Shown in pieces: positions 34,594 through 43,995 of a stretch of DNA of 64,000 nucleotides. Position 1 is the stretch's first letter. Every line of letters starts with the position of its first letter. The stretch spans positions 10,178,836-10,242,835 of the forward strand of contig OX291552.1 in NCBI GenBank assembly GCA_946406115.1, read 5' to 3'. The DNA comes from Apoda limacodes (taxonomy: Eukaryota; Arthropoda; Insecta; Lepidoptera; Limacodidae). Position numbers and translations under genes: made by a program. The notes under the pieces are model-generated. The model was not told the origin of the DNA. It did no database searches and saw nothing but the letters and a program-made list of their open reading frames with translations.

Positions 34594-35046
34594 TTAAAAA
34601 GTTTTATTATCAAAAATTGTTTTAAACATATCATATAATAAAATATCATTACATAGAGTGTTATTACTAAAGTGGTTTACAAAATCAATCATTGATTTAC
34701 CATGAAACTTAAAATACAGATAAACAAGACAATATTCCCCACAAACAGTTGTAAAGTCATTTTGAACTCTTTTATTATTGTAACTCCATATCTTAGTATT
34801 CTTATTTAAGAAATATAAATGATGTCTACTAGGTTTACGACCATAAGAATCAAAGTATTCACCTATTCCATTTTTATTAATATGTATCCCCACCCAATGC
34901 GATCCAGGTTGATTGTCAACATCTAAATTACTAATGAGAAAAGCAGGTAGGTGCATGAGTACTGGTAATCTATTTGCAGCAAATACATTTAGTTTAATTT
35001 TCGGAGAAATTATCTTTAAACATTTTTGAATATCTAAAGTATTCAT
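34594..35046 (-). CDS. adenain-like cysteine protease
   Basis: 150 residues, close to the usual small Polinton/adenovirus protease size. It shows the adenain (Ulp1-like) catalytic set in order: His50 in SHWVGIHI, Asp66 in EYFDSYG, Gln95 in KRVQND and Cys102 in TVCGEYC. The Gln-to-Cys spacing of seven matches adenovirus protease. In this family the enzyme cleaves capsid and core precursors during virion maturation. The ATG at 35044-35046 is the first in frame. It is the last gene of the minus-strand block, 74 nt after the major capsid stop, and is followed immediately by a minus-strand AATAAA. No damage seen. Confidence 0.88.
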   Translation of the reverse strand: MNTLDIQKCLKIISPKIKLNVFAANRLPVLMHLPAFLISNLDVDNQPGSHWVGIHINKNGIGEYFDSYGRKPSRHHLYFLNKNTKIWSYNNKRVQNDFTTVCGEYCLVYLYFKFHGKSMIDFVNHFSNNTLCNDILLYDMFKTIFDNKTF

Positions 35047-35120
35047 TTCAAAATGTTGATATTATGAATGTCAAAAGTATAATAAGTCCTTTCATTGAGT
35101 TCTAATTATTTATTATATTT

Positions 35121-36431
35121 TTAGCTACTGTAATCTACTGAAACATTACGATTTTTATCTATTTCAATAACATTATCAAATTCAGCATACACTATACAGT
35201 TTATTGTTTGTATGAGTGCTGCTTCAAAACGAACTTCCAGTCTTACGCTTCCATGTCTAATAAGATTCCAATGAGACGTAGAACTAGCTGATAAGTCTGG
35301 AGTTAAATCAAATGCCATCAAACAATATCCATTTGCATATTGTTCCCTAGAAATAGCATTACCATCATTCAAAAAGTGAATACCTGACCCGGAAAATAGT
35401 GTATGGTAAGCTGTGGTAAATATATTGTTGTGAAACATTGGTTGTAAAGCTTTTGATGGTATTTGTTGACCATCTATATACAAACTAAATGTATTTATTC
35501 CATAGTTTTCAAAGTTAAAAGGGTTTCTGTTAAAACTTCCATTAAAAGCAGCATTGTTTACAAAACCTATTATACACCTTTTTGGAACTTGACCAATAAA
35601 TATGTTATCAAGCGTTTTTCCCTGAACTCCTGAAGGTATTGTGAGCACTTTGACTTCAGCTCTGGTTATAGGATACTTAGCGGTCGTTGCACTTAAAACT
35701 TTTTGATGTGCTAATAATACACTTGGACTAATTTTTGCTCTACGAACTATAAGTGTAGCGTCAGTAAAAGTAACTTTCAGTTTAGCATCAGCACCAGCCA
35801 TAAGATTAAAACTTTCTCTTGATCGTACTAGTTTAAGACTAATTTCAACACCATTTATCAGAAACTTTTCTTGATTAAACAAATCCCCATGCAAATGTCC
35901 TACCATTTCTACCTCTTTACTCTCACGTACAAATTGATTCCTTTTTTTAAATCCATCATTAGAATCATCTAGTGAATTCATTTTTCCAGCTGTGTCTTCA
36001 TACCATAGTCCACAAGTCAGATGAGATTGTTTAGCTGCTGGACCATAGTTTAATAAAGTTTCTATAAATGCCCTATAAGCATAAGTGTTGTTTGGTGGAG
36101 ATACTAGTTTTTGATTTAAATACACATCGAGTTGATTGAACAGTGAGTGTAACCAGTTATTAGTTGGGGCTACTACTGTAGCAGCAGCTAAGTTGGTGCC
36201 ATCTTGGTTTCGAATTTTAACTTTTAAATGTAGTAATGTATGAGACAAATCGATATAATCATCCCCCGTACCAGGAATTTGAAATTCAATTGGTCCATCG
36301 TCTGTAAGGGATGATATAGGTTTGTAGTGTATCCATTGTCCATTTTCAATACTTGTCTGAGTTGTTGGTAAAGCAAATAAATCCAATTCCGATTTTATAC
36401 ATTCACATGAATGATTATGCAAGAATGACAT
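35121..36431 (-). CDS. major capsid protein (double jelly-roll, hexon-like)
   Basis: 436 residues. The opening (about residues 28-60, GQWIHYKPISSL and EFQIPGTGDDYIDLSHTLLH) is the N-terminal pattern of the conserved capsid protein of invertebrate Polintons, in C. elegans known as the F54H12.2-like family. Structure predictions in the literature make this family a double jelly-roll major capsid protein; the fold is inferred here, not shown. There is no signal peptide or membrane segment. The start ATG (36429-36431) shares its A with the TAA stop of the upstream 148-residue gene (TAATG), which suggests translation coupling. The frame is intact. Neighbours are the pX-like gene before it and the protease after it. 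Confidence 0.85.
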   Translation of the reverse strand: MSFLHNHSCECIKSELDLFALPTTQTSIENGQWIHYKPISSLTDDGPIEFQIPGTGDDYIDLSHTLLHLKVKIRNQDGTNLAAATVVAPTNNWLHSLFNQLDVYLNQKLVSPPNNTYAYRAFIETLLNYGPAAKQSHLTCGLWYEDTAGKMNSLDDSNDGFKKRNQFVRESKEVEMVGHLHGDLFNQEKFLINGVEISLKLVRSRESFNLMAGADAKLKVTFTDATLIVRRAKISPSVLLAHQKVLSATTAKYPITRAEVKVLTIPSGVQGKTLDNIFIGQVPKRCIIGFVNNAAFNGSFNRNPFNFENYGINTFSLYIDGQQIPSKALQPMFHNNIFTTAYHTLFSGSGIHFLNDGNAISREQYANGYCLMAFDLTPDLSASSTSHWNLIRHGSVRLEVRFEAALIQTINCIVYAEFDNVIEIDKNRNVSVDYSS

Positions 36432-36877
36432 TATTTGTTTGAAAATATATCTTTAGTATTTCTATTAATTTTATACTTTCTAGCTCTCAACTCTTTCAAA
36501 GCTGTTGACGGAATGGAATGAAACCGACGTTGACGTTTCGTTATATAACCTGATCCATTCATTAGTCTTTCAATTTTATCATCTGCTCTTCGTTTTAAAT
36601 TACTACTTACATCTTTTAACCGTGTTTGCACAGATTCATTCATTGGTTTCTGGCTTATCATATCGCTTAATAATCCCACTCCAGCATTAAGAGCCTTTTT
36701 ACCAATTACTCTTGCCCCACTTGATAATAAAGGTAGTACTGATCGAAACAGGCCTCCTAAAAAGCTTCCTATTCCATGACCACGTTGATGTGGTACACCT
36801 TTATAAATTACACCAATTCCTGATCCTGCTTGGTGTGAATAGTATTGCTCATAGGGACAAATACTGTTATTATGCAT
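36431..36877 (-). CDS. adenovirus pX/VI-like basic capsid-core protein
   Basis: 148 residues. A glycine-rich hydrophobic stretch (about residues 34-60, HGIGSFLGGLFRSVLPLL then GARVIGKKALNAGVGLL) is followed by a basic tail with KRRADDK, KRQRR and RARKYKINR. This resembles the condensed-DNA or membrane-active minor proteins of adenoviruses (pX/mu, VI) and the 'Px' protein reported in adintoviruses; the match is by pattern only. It likely sits inside the capsid and may be a substrate of the protease. It is joined by TAATG overlaps to both the gene before it (minor capsid) and the gene after it (major capsid). Frame intact. Confidence 0.65.
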   Translation of the reverse strand: MHNNSICPYEQYYSHQAGSGIGVIYKGVPHQRGHGIGSFLGGLFRSVLPLLSSGARVIGKKALNAGVGLLSDMISQKPMNESVQTRLKDVSSNLKRRADDKIERLMNGSGYITKRQRRFHSIPSTALKELRARKYKINRNTKDIFSNK

Positions 36878-37638
36878 TATAATCGCTTAAAGTGTAGTTT
36901 AACATATGCGGTCCCAAATTGAAATGGTATTTTATTACCAGTGTTTGTTCTTATATCTATTTCAATTGTATCAAATTCTCTTCGCATAACTGGTAAGTAG
37001 TGGGGTGGTGAAAATACATGCATCTTATAAGCACCATAGATATATTTCTCGGGGTCTAAAGGTATTATTCTTAACAATGGTGTCATAACATCTCCAACTA
37101 TTTGCGGATCAATTATATCACAGTAAACAAATAATTGAGAAGGTAATCCTAAATGTAAATTGGGTGGGTATCTTCCAACATTTTTTGTTATTAAATTAGT
37201 TTTTGGTTCAAAGCCAAGTTGAATACTTAACTTTGATGATAACGTTAAAGATGATATATTTTTATCGTTAATTTGAACAGAGACCATCTGGGAAACTTTA
37301 TCATAATGAAAGCGACAGTTTTCTTTTAGGTTTAAGGCTTTTAAAATGTTATCAATATTATCATAATTGGTTGCAGGTATATGATTTTTATAAATGACTG
37401 ATGATATTGATTTATCCAAAGGTACTATCATTTTCTTAGTAATATACATTATATTTTCACCCTCTTGAACTGTAAACATACTACATGGGTATTGAAATTC
37501 TACAACTCCAACAGACCACTGTCGTTCTAATTTTATAGGTTTTGGAAGTTTTGTTGAAAAATTTGTAGTGGTATTACTCGGAAAATATTCCATTGAACTA
37601 TTACTGAGCAAAGTTAAATAAAAATCTTCCTTAATCAT
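36877..37638 (-). CDS. minor capsid (penton-like) protein
   Basis: 253 residues if the ATG at 37636-37638 (MIKEDFYLTLLS) is used. The frame stays open upstream within the integrase gene but has no earlier ATG. The N-terminus contains SSMEYFPSNTTTNFSTKLPK and ERQWSVGVVEFQYPC, a hallmark of the Polinton minor capsid/penton family, whose members have a single jelly roll forming the vertex. No membrane segment. The start overlaps the integrase stop as ATGA (4 nt) and the stop overlaps the next start as TAATG. Frame intact. Confidence 0.78.
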   Translation of the reverse strand: MIKEDFYLTLLSNSSMEYFPSNTTTNFSTKLPKPIKLERQWSVGVVEFQYPCSMFTVQEGENIMYITKKMIVPLDKSISSVIYKNHIPATNYDNIDNILKALNLKENCRFHYDKVSQMVSVQINDKNISSLTLSSKLSIQLGFEPKTNLITKNVGRYPPNLHLGLPSQLFVYCDIIDPQIVGDVMTPLLRIIPLDPEKYIYGAYKMHVFSPPHYLPVMRREFDTIEIDIRTNTGNKIPFQFGTAYVKLHFKRL

Positions 37639-38714
37639 ATTTTTTCTATATCTTTTAATGATACCCAAGTATTAAATTTGTTTGGATAACCTTTCCACTT
37701 CACTAGTACTTGCTTTCTATTTCCAAAATAACGAGTGTGGAGTATTTTATCTATTTTATGTGAGAGAGTGGGGTTGTATATTACTTTTTGTAATTCTTTT
37801 TCATAAAATGTACCTGTAATGGGTTCATTTTGAAGATCTTTTAACGTATAAACTACCCAAGGTGATCTTCTTATAACTGAAGTAATAACAAATATTTCAT
37901 CACTCCAGTTGCTCTCGTATCCTTTTTGAAATATGTGTTTATGTTTTGTTATCCTAACATAATCACCTACTTTAAACCTGTTTAGAATAGCCTTTTGCCC
38001 TTTATCTCTATCATATAAATTATTCCAAACAGTCATAATATTTTCTGCGTTAACATCTTTGGGACACATTTTTATACTTGAATGATAGCTATGATTATAA
38101 GAATAAATCAAATCTTTTAAAATATCAACATATCTATATGTGTTATGATGTGTGAAATACCGCCACATTTTTGTCTTTAATGTTCTTTGAAAGCGTTCCA
38201 CGATACTAGCTTTTATATCAGGATTGTTAGTGGTGTAATAGTTTATACCTTTACTTTTAAAATATTTTTGCACATCCTTAGAAACAAATTCAGTTCCCTT
38301 ATCTGACTGAATGTGGTTAGGTAAGGATTTTGACTCATTAAATATACTTTCAAAGCATTCTTTTATAGTTATAGAGTTCTTTTTTTTAAAAAATCTAGCA
38401 AATGCATATTTACTAAATACATCAATAACACACAGAATATATTTAAAACCATCATTATATTCAGAATAAGTGCGCATATCACTTAAATCCACCTGCCACA
38501 AGTCATTATAATTAGATAAAATGTACTTATTTCTAGGAAATCTATTTCTTACAGGTTTATGTAATGTGTAAGTTTCTTGTTCTTGCAACCAATTTTTCAC
38601 TTGTTTTGCTGTCATTTTTCCCTTTAACGAGTTGATGAGTTTGTTAACACCTCCATATCCAGCAGGATGAGAAACATCATAGTAAATCTGATTTATTTCT
38701 AATAGGGGGTCCAT
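37635..38714 (-). CDS. retroviral-type integrase with C-terminal chromodomain
   Basis: 359 residues. The catalytic core carries D76 (WQVDLSDM), D138 (IQSDKGTEF) and E173 (SIVERFQRTLK); D138-to-E173 spacing is exactly 35, the classic DD35E. An SH3-like segment follows (about 246-310: FKVGDYVRI ... YEKELQKV), then a chromodomain at about 319-359 (QVLVKWKGYPNKFNTWVSL) with the aromatic W/Y residues that contact methyl-lysine. It would join the element ends to host DNA; the chromodomain may steer it to marked chromatin. The N-terminal zinc-binding motif is not obvious. It starts 16 nt inside the end of the upstream 254-residue gene and overlaps the minor capsid gene by 4 nt. Frame intact. Confidence 0.92.
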   Translation of the reverse strand: MDPLLEINQIYYDVSHPAGYGGVNKLINSLKGKMTAKQVKNWLQEQETYTLHKPVRNRFPRNKYILSNYNDLWQVDLSDMRTYSEYNDGFKYILCVIDVFSKYAFARFFKKKNSITIKECFESIFNESKSLPNHIQSDKGTEFVSKDVQKYFKSKGINYYTTNNPDIKASIVERFQRTLKTKMWRYFTHHNTYRYVDILKDLIYSYNHSYHSSIKMCPKDVNAENIMTVWNNLYDRDKGQKAILNRFKVGDYVRITKHKHIFQKGYESNWSDEIFVITSVIRRSPWVVYTLKDLQNEPITGTFYEKELQKVIYNPTLSHKIDKILHTRYFGNRKQVLVKWKGYPNKFNTWVSLKDIEKI

Positions 38715-39463
38715 TTTTCCCAGTCTATTTTTTTCTTGATTTTGTTAAAATGAGTCTTAGTAGGAGTAAAACTATTATCTGATTGCAATTTGTTAAGTGG
38801 AATTTCTTCTTTTATATCATATTCTAGTCTTTTTGGATTTCCAATATAAGTTAATGGTATTTTAATTTCTTTTAATGCTGATGCAAACTCTTGCCACCCA
38901 ATTGGATCACTGTGTTTAAGTGGTCTTAGTGTATCATTCACCAGGTCTATAATGTTACTCCCTGGTATTTTCATATTATTGATACTAACAGTTCCATTGG
39001 TATCCCAATCTACCTTATTTTTATTTGAAAAAATTGATTCTATTAGTAATTCACCTCGTTTTATATACGTCTTAGGAATCAATTTCAAGAGTTGTTGCTT
39101 TGAATAAAATGGGGTTAAGTCAGTATCATTTATGGTTTTTGATTTTATGTTTGATACCTGCTCAGTGTCAAGGACTGTTTCCTTAATGACATCAGTATCT
39201 TTATAATTAGGCGAACTTTCTTTTTTGGTTATAATTGGTATTTGATATGGTCGTCGTTCTACTTCAGTAAAATGTAAATACCTTTGTAGTGTTTGTAAAT
39301 ACAAAATCCATTTTTCTCTATCTTCTACATTACTATTTAAAATATCTTTCATTTCACCATCTAAACGGGATAAAGTATTTAAAGCGCTTTGTGTTTCATT
39401 TTCCTTTTTAATTTTTTCTATCAAATTAGGTTCAATTAGAATCATTTTTTTAGCATGTTCCAT
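38699..39463 (-). CDS. uncharacterised Polinton protein, 254 residues
   Basis: I do not recognise a domain. The N-terminal third is helical and charged (LIEKIKKENETQSALNTL, REKWILYLQTLQRYL), suggesting coiled-coil or helical bundles. A conserved-looking C-terminal part contains KTYIKRGELLIESIFS, WDTNGTVSINN, and LKHSDPIGWQEFASALKEI, and ends KKKIDWEKW. No membrane segment or signal peptide. Position between the 109-residue gene (19 nt gap) and integrase (16 nt overlap) suggests a structural or packaging role, but this is inference. Frame intact. Confidence 0.6.
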   Translation of the reverse strand: MEHAKKMILIEPNLIEKIKKENETQSALNTLSRLDGEMKDILNSNVEDREKWILYLQTLQRYLHFTEVERRPYQIPIITKKESSPNYKDTDVIKETVLDTEQVSNIKSKTINDTDLTPFYSKQQLLKLIPKTYIKRGELLIESIFSNKNKVDWDTNGTVSINNMKIPGSNIIDLVNDTLRPLKHSDPIGWQEFASALKEIKIPLTYIGNPKRLEYDIKEEIPLNKLQSDNSFTPTKTHFNKIKKKIDWEKWTPY

Positions 39464-39482
39464 TTCTGCTTTTATTTTCCTG

Positions 39483-39812
39483 CTAAGGTTTTAAAATTGA
39501 ACTCACCAAGGCACTTAGAACAGATCCTAAAATAATAGGTAAAAAGGCACCACCCCTTTGAATAATTACGTTTTTTCTAAGTAGATTTCTTCCTTTACAA
39601 ACCAACTTTCTCAATATATTTTTATATTTTTTTAATTTGTTTTTATCATTTTCCTTGACGGGTATTTTACCCTGTAATACGTTGTAAATACACTCACAAA
39701 TAAAATTTATTTCTTCTTTACTACAAGATTTAAGTAAAGCTTTTCTATGTCTTGGTTTCAATACATGCAACGATTTTAAAAGTTCTTGATGTGTAGTCAC
39801 TCTTGAATGCAT
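39483..39812 (-). CDS. small basic protein with C-terminal hydrophobic segment, 109 residues
   Basis: The first 80 residues are basic and helical (LKPRHRKALLKSCSKEEI, KNKLKKYKNILRKLVCKG). The end, about residues 87-107, is a hydrophobic segment (GGAFLPIILGSVLSALVSSI) that could span or attack a membrane, capped by KP. The start ATG (39810-39812) shares a base with the ATPase stop (TAATG). No family recognised with confidence; small proteins of this shape sit next to the ATPase in other Polinton-like elements, from memory only. Could be a minor virion or membrane protein. Confidence 0.55.
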   Translation of the reverse strand: MHSRVTTHQELLKSLHVLKPRHRKALLKSCSKEEINFICECIYNVLQGKIPVKENDKNKLKKYKNILRKLVCKGRNLLRKNVIIQRGGAFLPIILGSVLSALVSSILKP

Positions 39813-40471
39813 TATTTATGAATGATTGGAATTTCATTATGTTTGCTGTATTTAAATCCTTTTTTAGGTATATATACAATGCAGTTCTGGTCAGAAGGAA
39901 ATATTCTCGTTTTAAATCGACACATATCAATTGTGTCCTGTTTTAAATCTATCATTAGGTAGCCATGAGGTTCACTAGTAGCATCTTTGTAGGCATCTTC
40001 CAAAAATTTGATGTTTTCAGGTGAGACTTGACGTGCTAAGTAACGAATTTGTATTTTATCTCGTGGATTTTTAAAGTAGACTATATAACTAGAGTTTAAG
40101 ATATTTCTTCTCTGTCCTTTACCTTGATGGAATATATTTTGTGTAATATAGAAAACACTAATGTTTCTATGATGACTACCCTTTGTGAATATGTCAACAA
40201 CACGACCATCAGACTCTCGCATGAGGTCATCGATTATTATTAGTTGTGGTTGTTCTCCATCAAACATACTGAGGTCAGGAATACCTTGGTAATAATTAAC
40301 ATTGTTCAAGTTGTATAACGGTTGCATTTCATCATAACACCACATAATATTAGTAAAATGTTGATTGCAAATCTCATTAGCATGTTTCACAAAATTTTTA
40401 ACAAAAACTGATTTACCACATCCACTAGGGCCAGCTACAATTACTGTAAAGGGATGATAAAAATGAATCAT
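39812..40471 (-). CDS. genome-packaging ATPase (HerA/FtsK, A32-like)
   Basis: 219 residues. Walker A GPSGCGKS at residues 14-21, directly after a short beta strand (FTVIVA). Walker B LIIIDDLM at about 77-84. A sensor-type Thr/Gln-Asn (VFYITQNIFHQ) is at about 113-123. This is the plan of the A32-type packaging ATPases of Polintons, adintoviruses and large DNA viruses, which drive DNA into the preformed capsid. ATG at 40469-40471. The stop is fused to the start of the 109-residue gene. About 210 bp of AT-rich non-coding DNA separate it from the polymerase stop. Frame intact. Confidence 0.88.
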   Translation of the reverse strand: MIHFYHPFTVIVAGPSGCGKSVFVKNFVKHANEICNQHFTNIMWCYDEMQPLYNLNNVNYYQGIPDLSMFDGEQPQLIIIDDLMRESDGRVVDIFTKGSHHRNISVFYITQNIFHQGKGQRRNILNSSYIVYFKNPRDKIQIRYLARQVSPENIKFLEDAYKDATSEPHGYLMIDLKQDTIDMCRFKTRIFPSDQNCIVYIPKKGFKYSKHNEIPIIHK

Positions 40472-40684
40472 AATTATTTTTAATGTGTGTTCTCTTTGAA
40501 AATGTTCAAATTCATATGGAGGAAAGCAATAAAAACAAACACTTATATATTAAAAACAATATAATTAATAATAAAAAAAAAAAATTACAATCATTAGGTT
40601 ACTTAATAATAGTTATTACCTTACATTTTTTAAACACACATAAACCAGATACAATTAATACTCTATATTATTATTATTTCAAAA
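40472..40684. other. AT-rich gap between polymerase and ATPase genes
   Basis: The only internal gap of more than 80 bp within the minus-strand block. It may contain the promoter for the ATPase-to-protease genes. No clear TATA or termination motif could be assigned. Confidence 0.35.
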
Positions 40685-43676
40685 CTATAAGTTAATCTTA
40701 AAATGACCCCAAGCATATGTATCTGTTGAATTAGGTAAAATATATCTCTTGGTGTCATTATAGGATAGACAAGTTTTATTAATTTGTTGTGTAAAAATAG
40801 TATGTTTCACACTTCGAATCCTACACATTTGTGAAACATTTACATTTTTATTAAATAGACACAACTTATAATTTTCCAAATTCATTTTTTTTGTCACACT
40901 TTTATTTACACCTTTAGCTTTAGCAATAACCTTACTTTCAATGTCCATTGCATACATTTTTGATCGAAGTCCTACAAACTCCCGAAATACTTTACCATTG
41001 TTCTCATCCTTAAAATATCCAAGTTTCTTTTTATTTAAAAGTGGGAAACCATAAACATTATCACTAGGATAGTCTGAAGTATCGAAAAATCATTCTAAGT
41101 CAGATTTTATATCATTATAAAAATTATCTGTAAATATATGGTAAACTAAGCTATCCGTATCAGTGTATAATAACTTGACACTATTATTGTATTTTCTTTT
41201 CATGTAATTATAATGAAAGTTATACATCAATGTTTTTGATATTTCTAATATACAAAATCCTAAAACAAATGGTTTATTGAAATATACCTTAGTCTTTTGT
41301 AATTGTACAGCAATTAAAGACTCGGAGAATATAGATAGACTATGAAACTCAGGGCGAGCAATTAAACTTTGTGCACCTTGAATTTTTCCACGGTTTTCCC
41401 AGTGGGTTAACAATTTCACATTAACACGTTTTTCAACATTTTCCATAGTTTTACCAAAGACTGCATTATTCATAAGTTTATAAAAATCTTTTTCAAAGTC
41501 ACTTTTAGCTAAAGTTCTTAGTTGTGTATTTAAATCTATATATTTCTTCAACCAAGGACTTTGCTCAAACTGTAAAACTCTATGAACTCTAATTAATTTC
41601 ATACCAAGTTGTAAACATTGCTTCAGATTTCTATAGTGAATAATATATTTAGTTTTGTTATATAAATTTGGTACTAATTTTTTATCTTTACTGTTACCGA
41701 TTACAATGTTTTCAGGGCATAAAGGTAAGTCTGAATGAAGATCATGTAAATTTTCAGGGTATTCAAGATCAACTTCCAGTATGTATCCAATATCTGATGA
41801 ATCTGATATATTGAAGTCTATGTTCGGGTTAACCCATTTAAAATCTCTTACAGGCAAATACTGAGACATTGCCCAACCAAAAATATATTTTTCCTTATTT
41901 TGCTGAATGATATCTATTTCTCCATCTTTAAAATTCAAAGCATGAACAATAAAATGAGCATCATAATTACTTAGATTATGAAATAGAATGGGAATGAAAA
42001 AGGGAACACGATACTTTGAACTACATAATTCGTGAGCAACACCTCTAAAATTACCAGTATTCCAATCATAGTCTACTGTGATGTCATCACCCAATAGCCC
42101 TTCACAAATATAACATAATTGCGATTGTCTAATAGATTCCTTCTCTTCGTTAGTTAATGGAAGTGGACATTTTTGAAAACAATTTATCCTATGTATATTG
42201 CTAATATCTTTGTAAATGCTTTCCATAAACATTTTTGCACAATTAGGCCCTGTGTATGTTCTGTATGTAGACAGCTTATCATCATACGAACATTTTATAT
42301 AGTATCCATAACTATAAACTTCATGTTCATGTATTGTTTTTGTATATGACTTCGATGGATCAGGGTCACATGAGGAGACGGGTTTTAAAAGAGCTTCAAA
42401 GTCTGCATATATTACAAAAGGTAATTTTAATTTTCTTTGAAACTTATCAAAATAGATTTCATCATTATTTGTTTCCCGATTAAACCAATCTTTTCCTTTT
42501 TTATGAATTCCTGGTAATTCAGTAACAATATGAGCACAGTCATGTTTTTGGTGATTAATTAAATTAACTTTAGATTTAAAATATAGAAGGCAACCATCAC
42601 AGATATGAATAGCATTATTTCGATTCGTTATTTGTTTACTTACCAAGCGTGATAAATTTTTTATAAAACAATAATGACCATTTGAACCATTGTTTAAAAA
42701 TAATAAGTTAATGTGTAATTCTTTACGACATTTAGTAAAATATAATGGTCCAACGATGGTATTACATTTTTTTTCTTTGTTAAATTCTAATCCGAAAACA
42801 TTGATACTAATGTTATTCTGTTTTTCTACCTTGGGTATATCCGATAATTTGATTGGGAACTGTATATTATTAAACTTTAGTCTATTTTGATTCCTCAAGT
42901 ATGATGATACCCTTTCAGAACTTTTATTTACAGGATATAGTGCGGATAATGAAGCCCACTTAAAACATTGATGATCGTTATTTTTTACATTTATGACTGC
43001 TTTTTTACGCTTAATATCTAAAGGTAATTCAATAAACGAAGACCCTCGTAAGGGATTGAACTTATTAACATTCATTTCTAAGAACTGAATTTTTTTTAAA
43101 GTATATCCACTATCTTTTGCTTCGAAATCACTCATTTTATTTTTAATGTCTTCGCTTAAAGTTTCTAAATAATTTTCTAATTCGTCCCCTAAAGAAATAG
43201 TCCAATTTTTTGTTTGAAAATCGAAAGAATTTTTTAAATCTTTTGTTTCCTGTTCAAAATCTGCATGAATAATAAAATTAACTTTAACAATAGTTAACTC
43301 TTTTAAACATTCCTGAATAAGAAAAAGTATCGACTCTTTAATTGATGCTATGAATACTTCAGGAGTTTGTATTTTAAGTGACTCATTAGCTTTAGGTGAT
43401 ACAATTCTATACGTTAAGACCCGAGACCCAAAAGCAACTGATATAACAGATACATTATGTAAATTATGATTATGAATAAGACATTTTTCTTTGTGTTCCT
43501 TAGATCGTAAGTGCTGAGCATAGAACCTTTGGCTAACCTGTAATTCACATATTTGACACATAACGTTCTGTCTATGTGTTGTATTGGAAGATGATGACGT
43601 CGATGCTTGTTGTAAATCTTCAACACTAATATCAGCTTGTCTCTTCAAACCTCGACCGACTTGAATTGAAGATTTT
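40685..43676 (-). pseudogene. protein-primed DNA polymerase B, exon 2, broken by one in-frame TGA
   Basis: Open from the acceptor at 43676 to a TGA at 41090-41092, after which the same frame continues without another stop to TAA at 40685-40687. The second part holds the family's usual C-terminal segment, so the TGA is a nonsense change rather than the natural end. Features in order: a C2H2-like finger (CQICELQVSQRFYAQH) near the start; a second finger (CDGCLLYFKSKVNLINHQ); exonuclease motif I FVIYADFEAL; exonuclease II-like FHNLSNYDAHF; polymerase motif A DLEYP; motif B NNAVFGKTMEN; motif C YTDTDS just before the TGA. In this family a terminal protein primes linear DNA replication. The frame is otherwise intact; the product as it stands lacks the C-terminal thumb region. 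First exon at 43759-43913. Confidence 0.85.
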
Positions 43677-43758
43677 CTGTAGGTATAACATGCTTATGTT
43701 AATATAAGAACACAAATATGTAACATAAAATTTAAATAAGTATAGTTAGAATGTATAC

Positions 43759-43913
43759 CTGAATGTTTCCTCAACTTCTTTACAGATGTTAAACAGTGAA
43801 GTGTCATAATACGGATTTTCCAGAGCATTATCTTCATAATTCTCACACGCTCTCATTAGTTCTTTTTCTTCTTCTTCAAAAACATTTTGAAAAAAAAAAC
43901 TTTCTAGTGACAT
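43759..43913 (-). CDS. DNA polymerase B, exon 1
   Basis: 155-nt exon from ATG (43911-43913) to donor gtatac. The 82-nt intron 43677-43758 ends ttatacctacag, and the phase (2 nt carried) fits exon 2, which has no ATG of its own near its start. The peptide starts MSLESFFFQNVF, which includes a PCNA-box-like L-x-x-F-F, and is acidic. A TATA-like tatatataag lies at about 43986-43995. Splicing is a prediction from the sequence. Confidence 0.7.
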
Positions 43914-43985
43914 GGTTGAAATAAACCAGTTTAGCTTTGCTTGTGAATGATGAATTAATAATAAATATAATGTTCGATTTTTCTC

Positions 43986-43995
43986 TTATATATAC
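43986..43995 (-). promoter_or_regulatory. TATA-like box upstream of DNA polymerase B
   Basis: Minus-strand tatatataag lies 75-80 bp upstream of the ATG at 43913, just outside the right TIR (inner edge 44088). Confidence 0.4.

Noticed and set aside
37639..37668. Longer N-terminus for the minor capsid protein
   Set aside because: The upstream extension has no ATG (it begins TTG) and lies inside the integrase frame; the ATGA overlap start at 37638 fits the pattern of neighbouring junctions.
41090..41092. Frameshift as the cause of the polymerase break
   Set aside because: The same reading frame continues after the stop with family-typical sequence, so it is a nonsense codon, not a shift.
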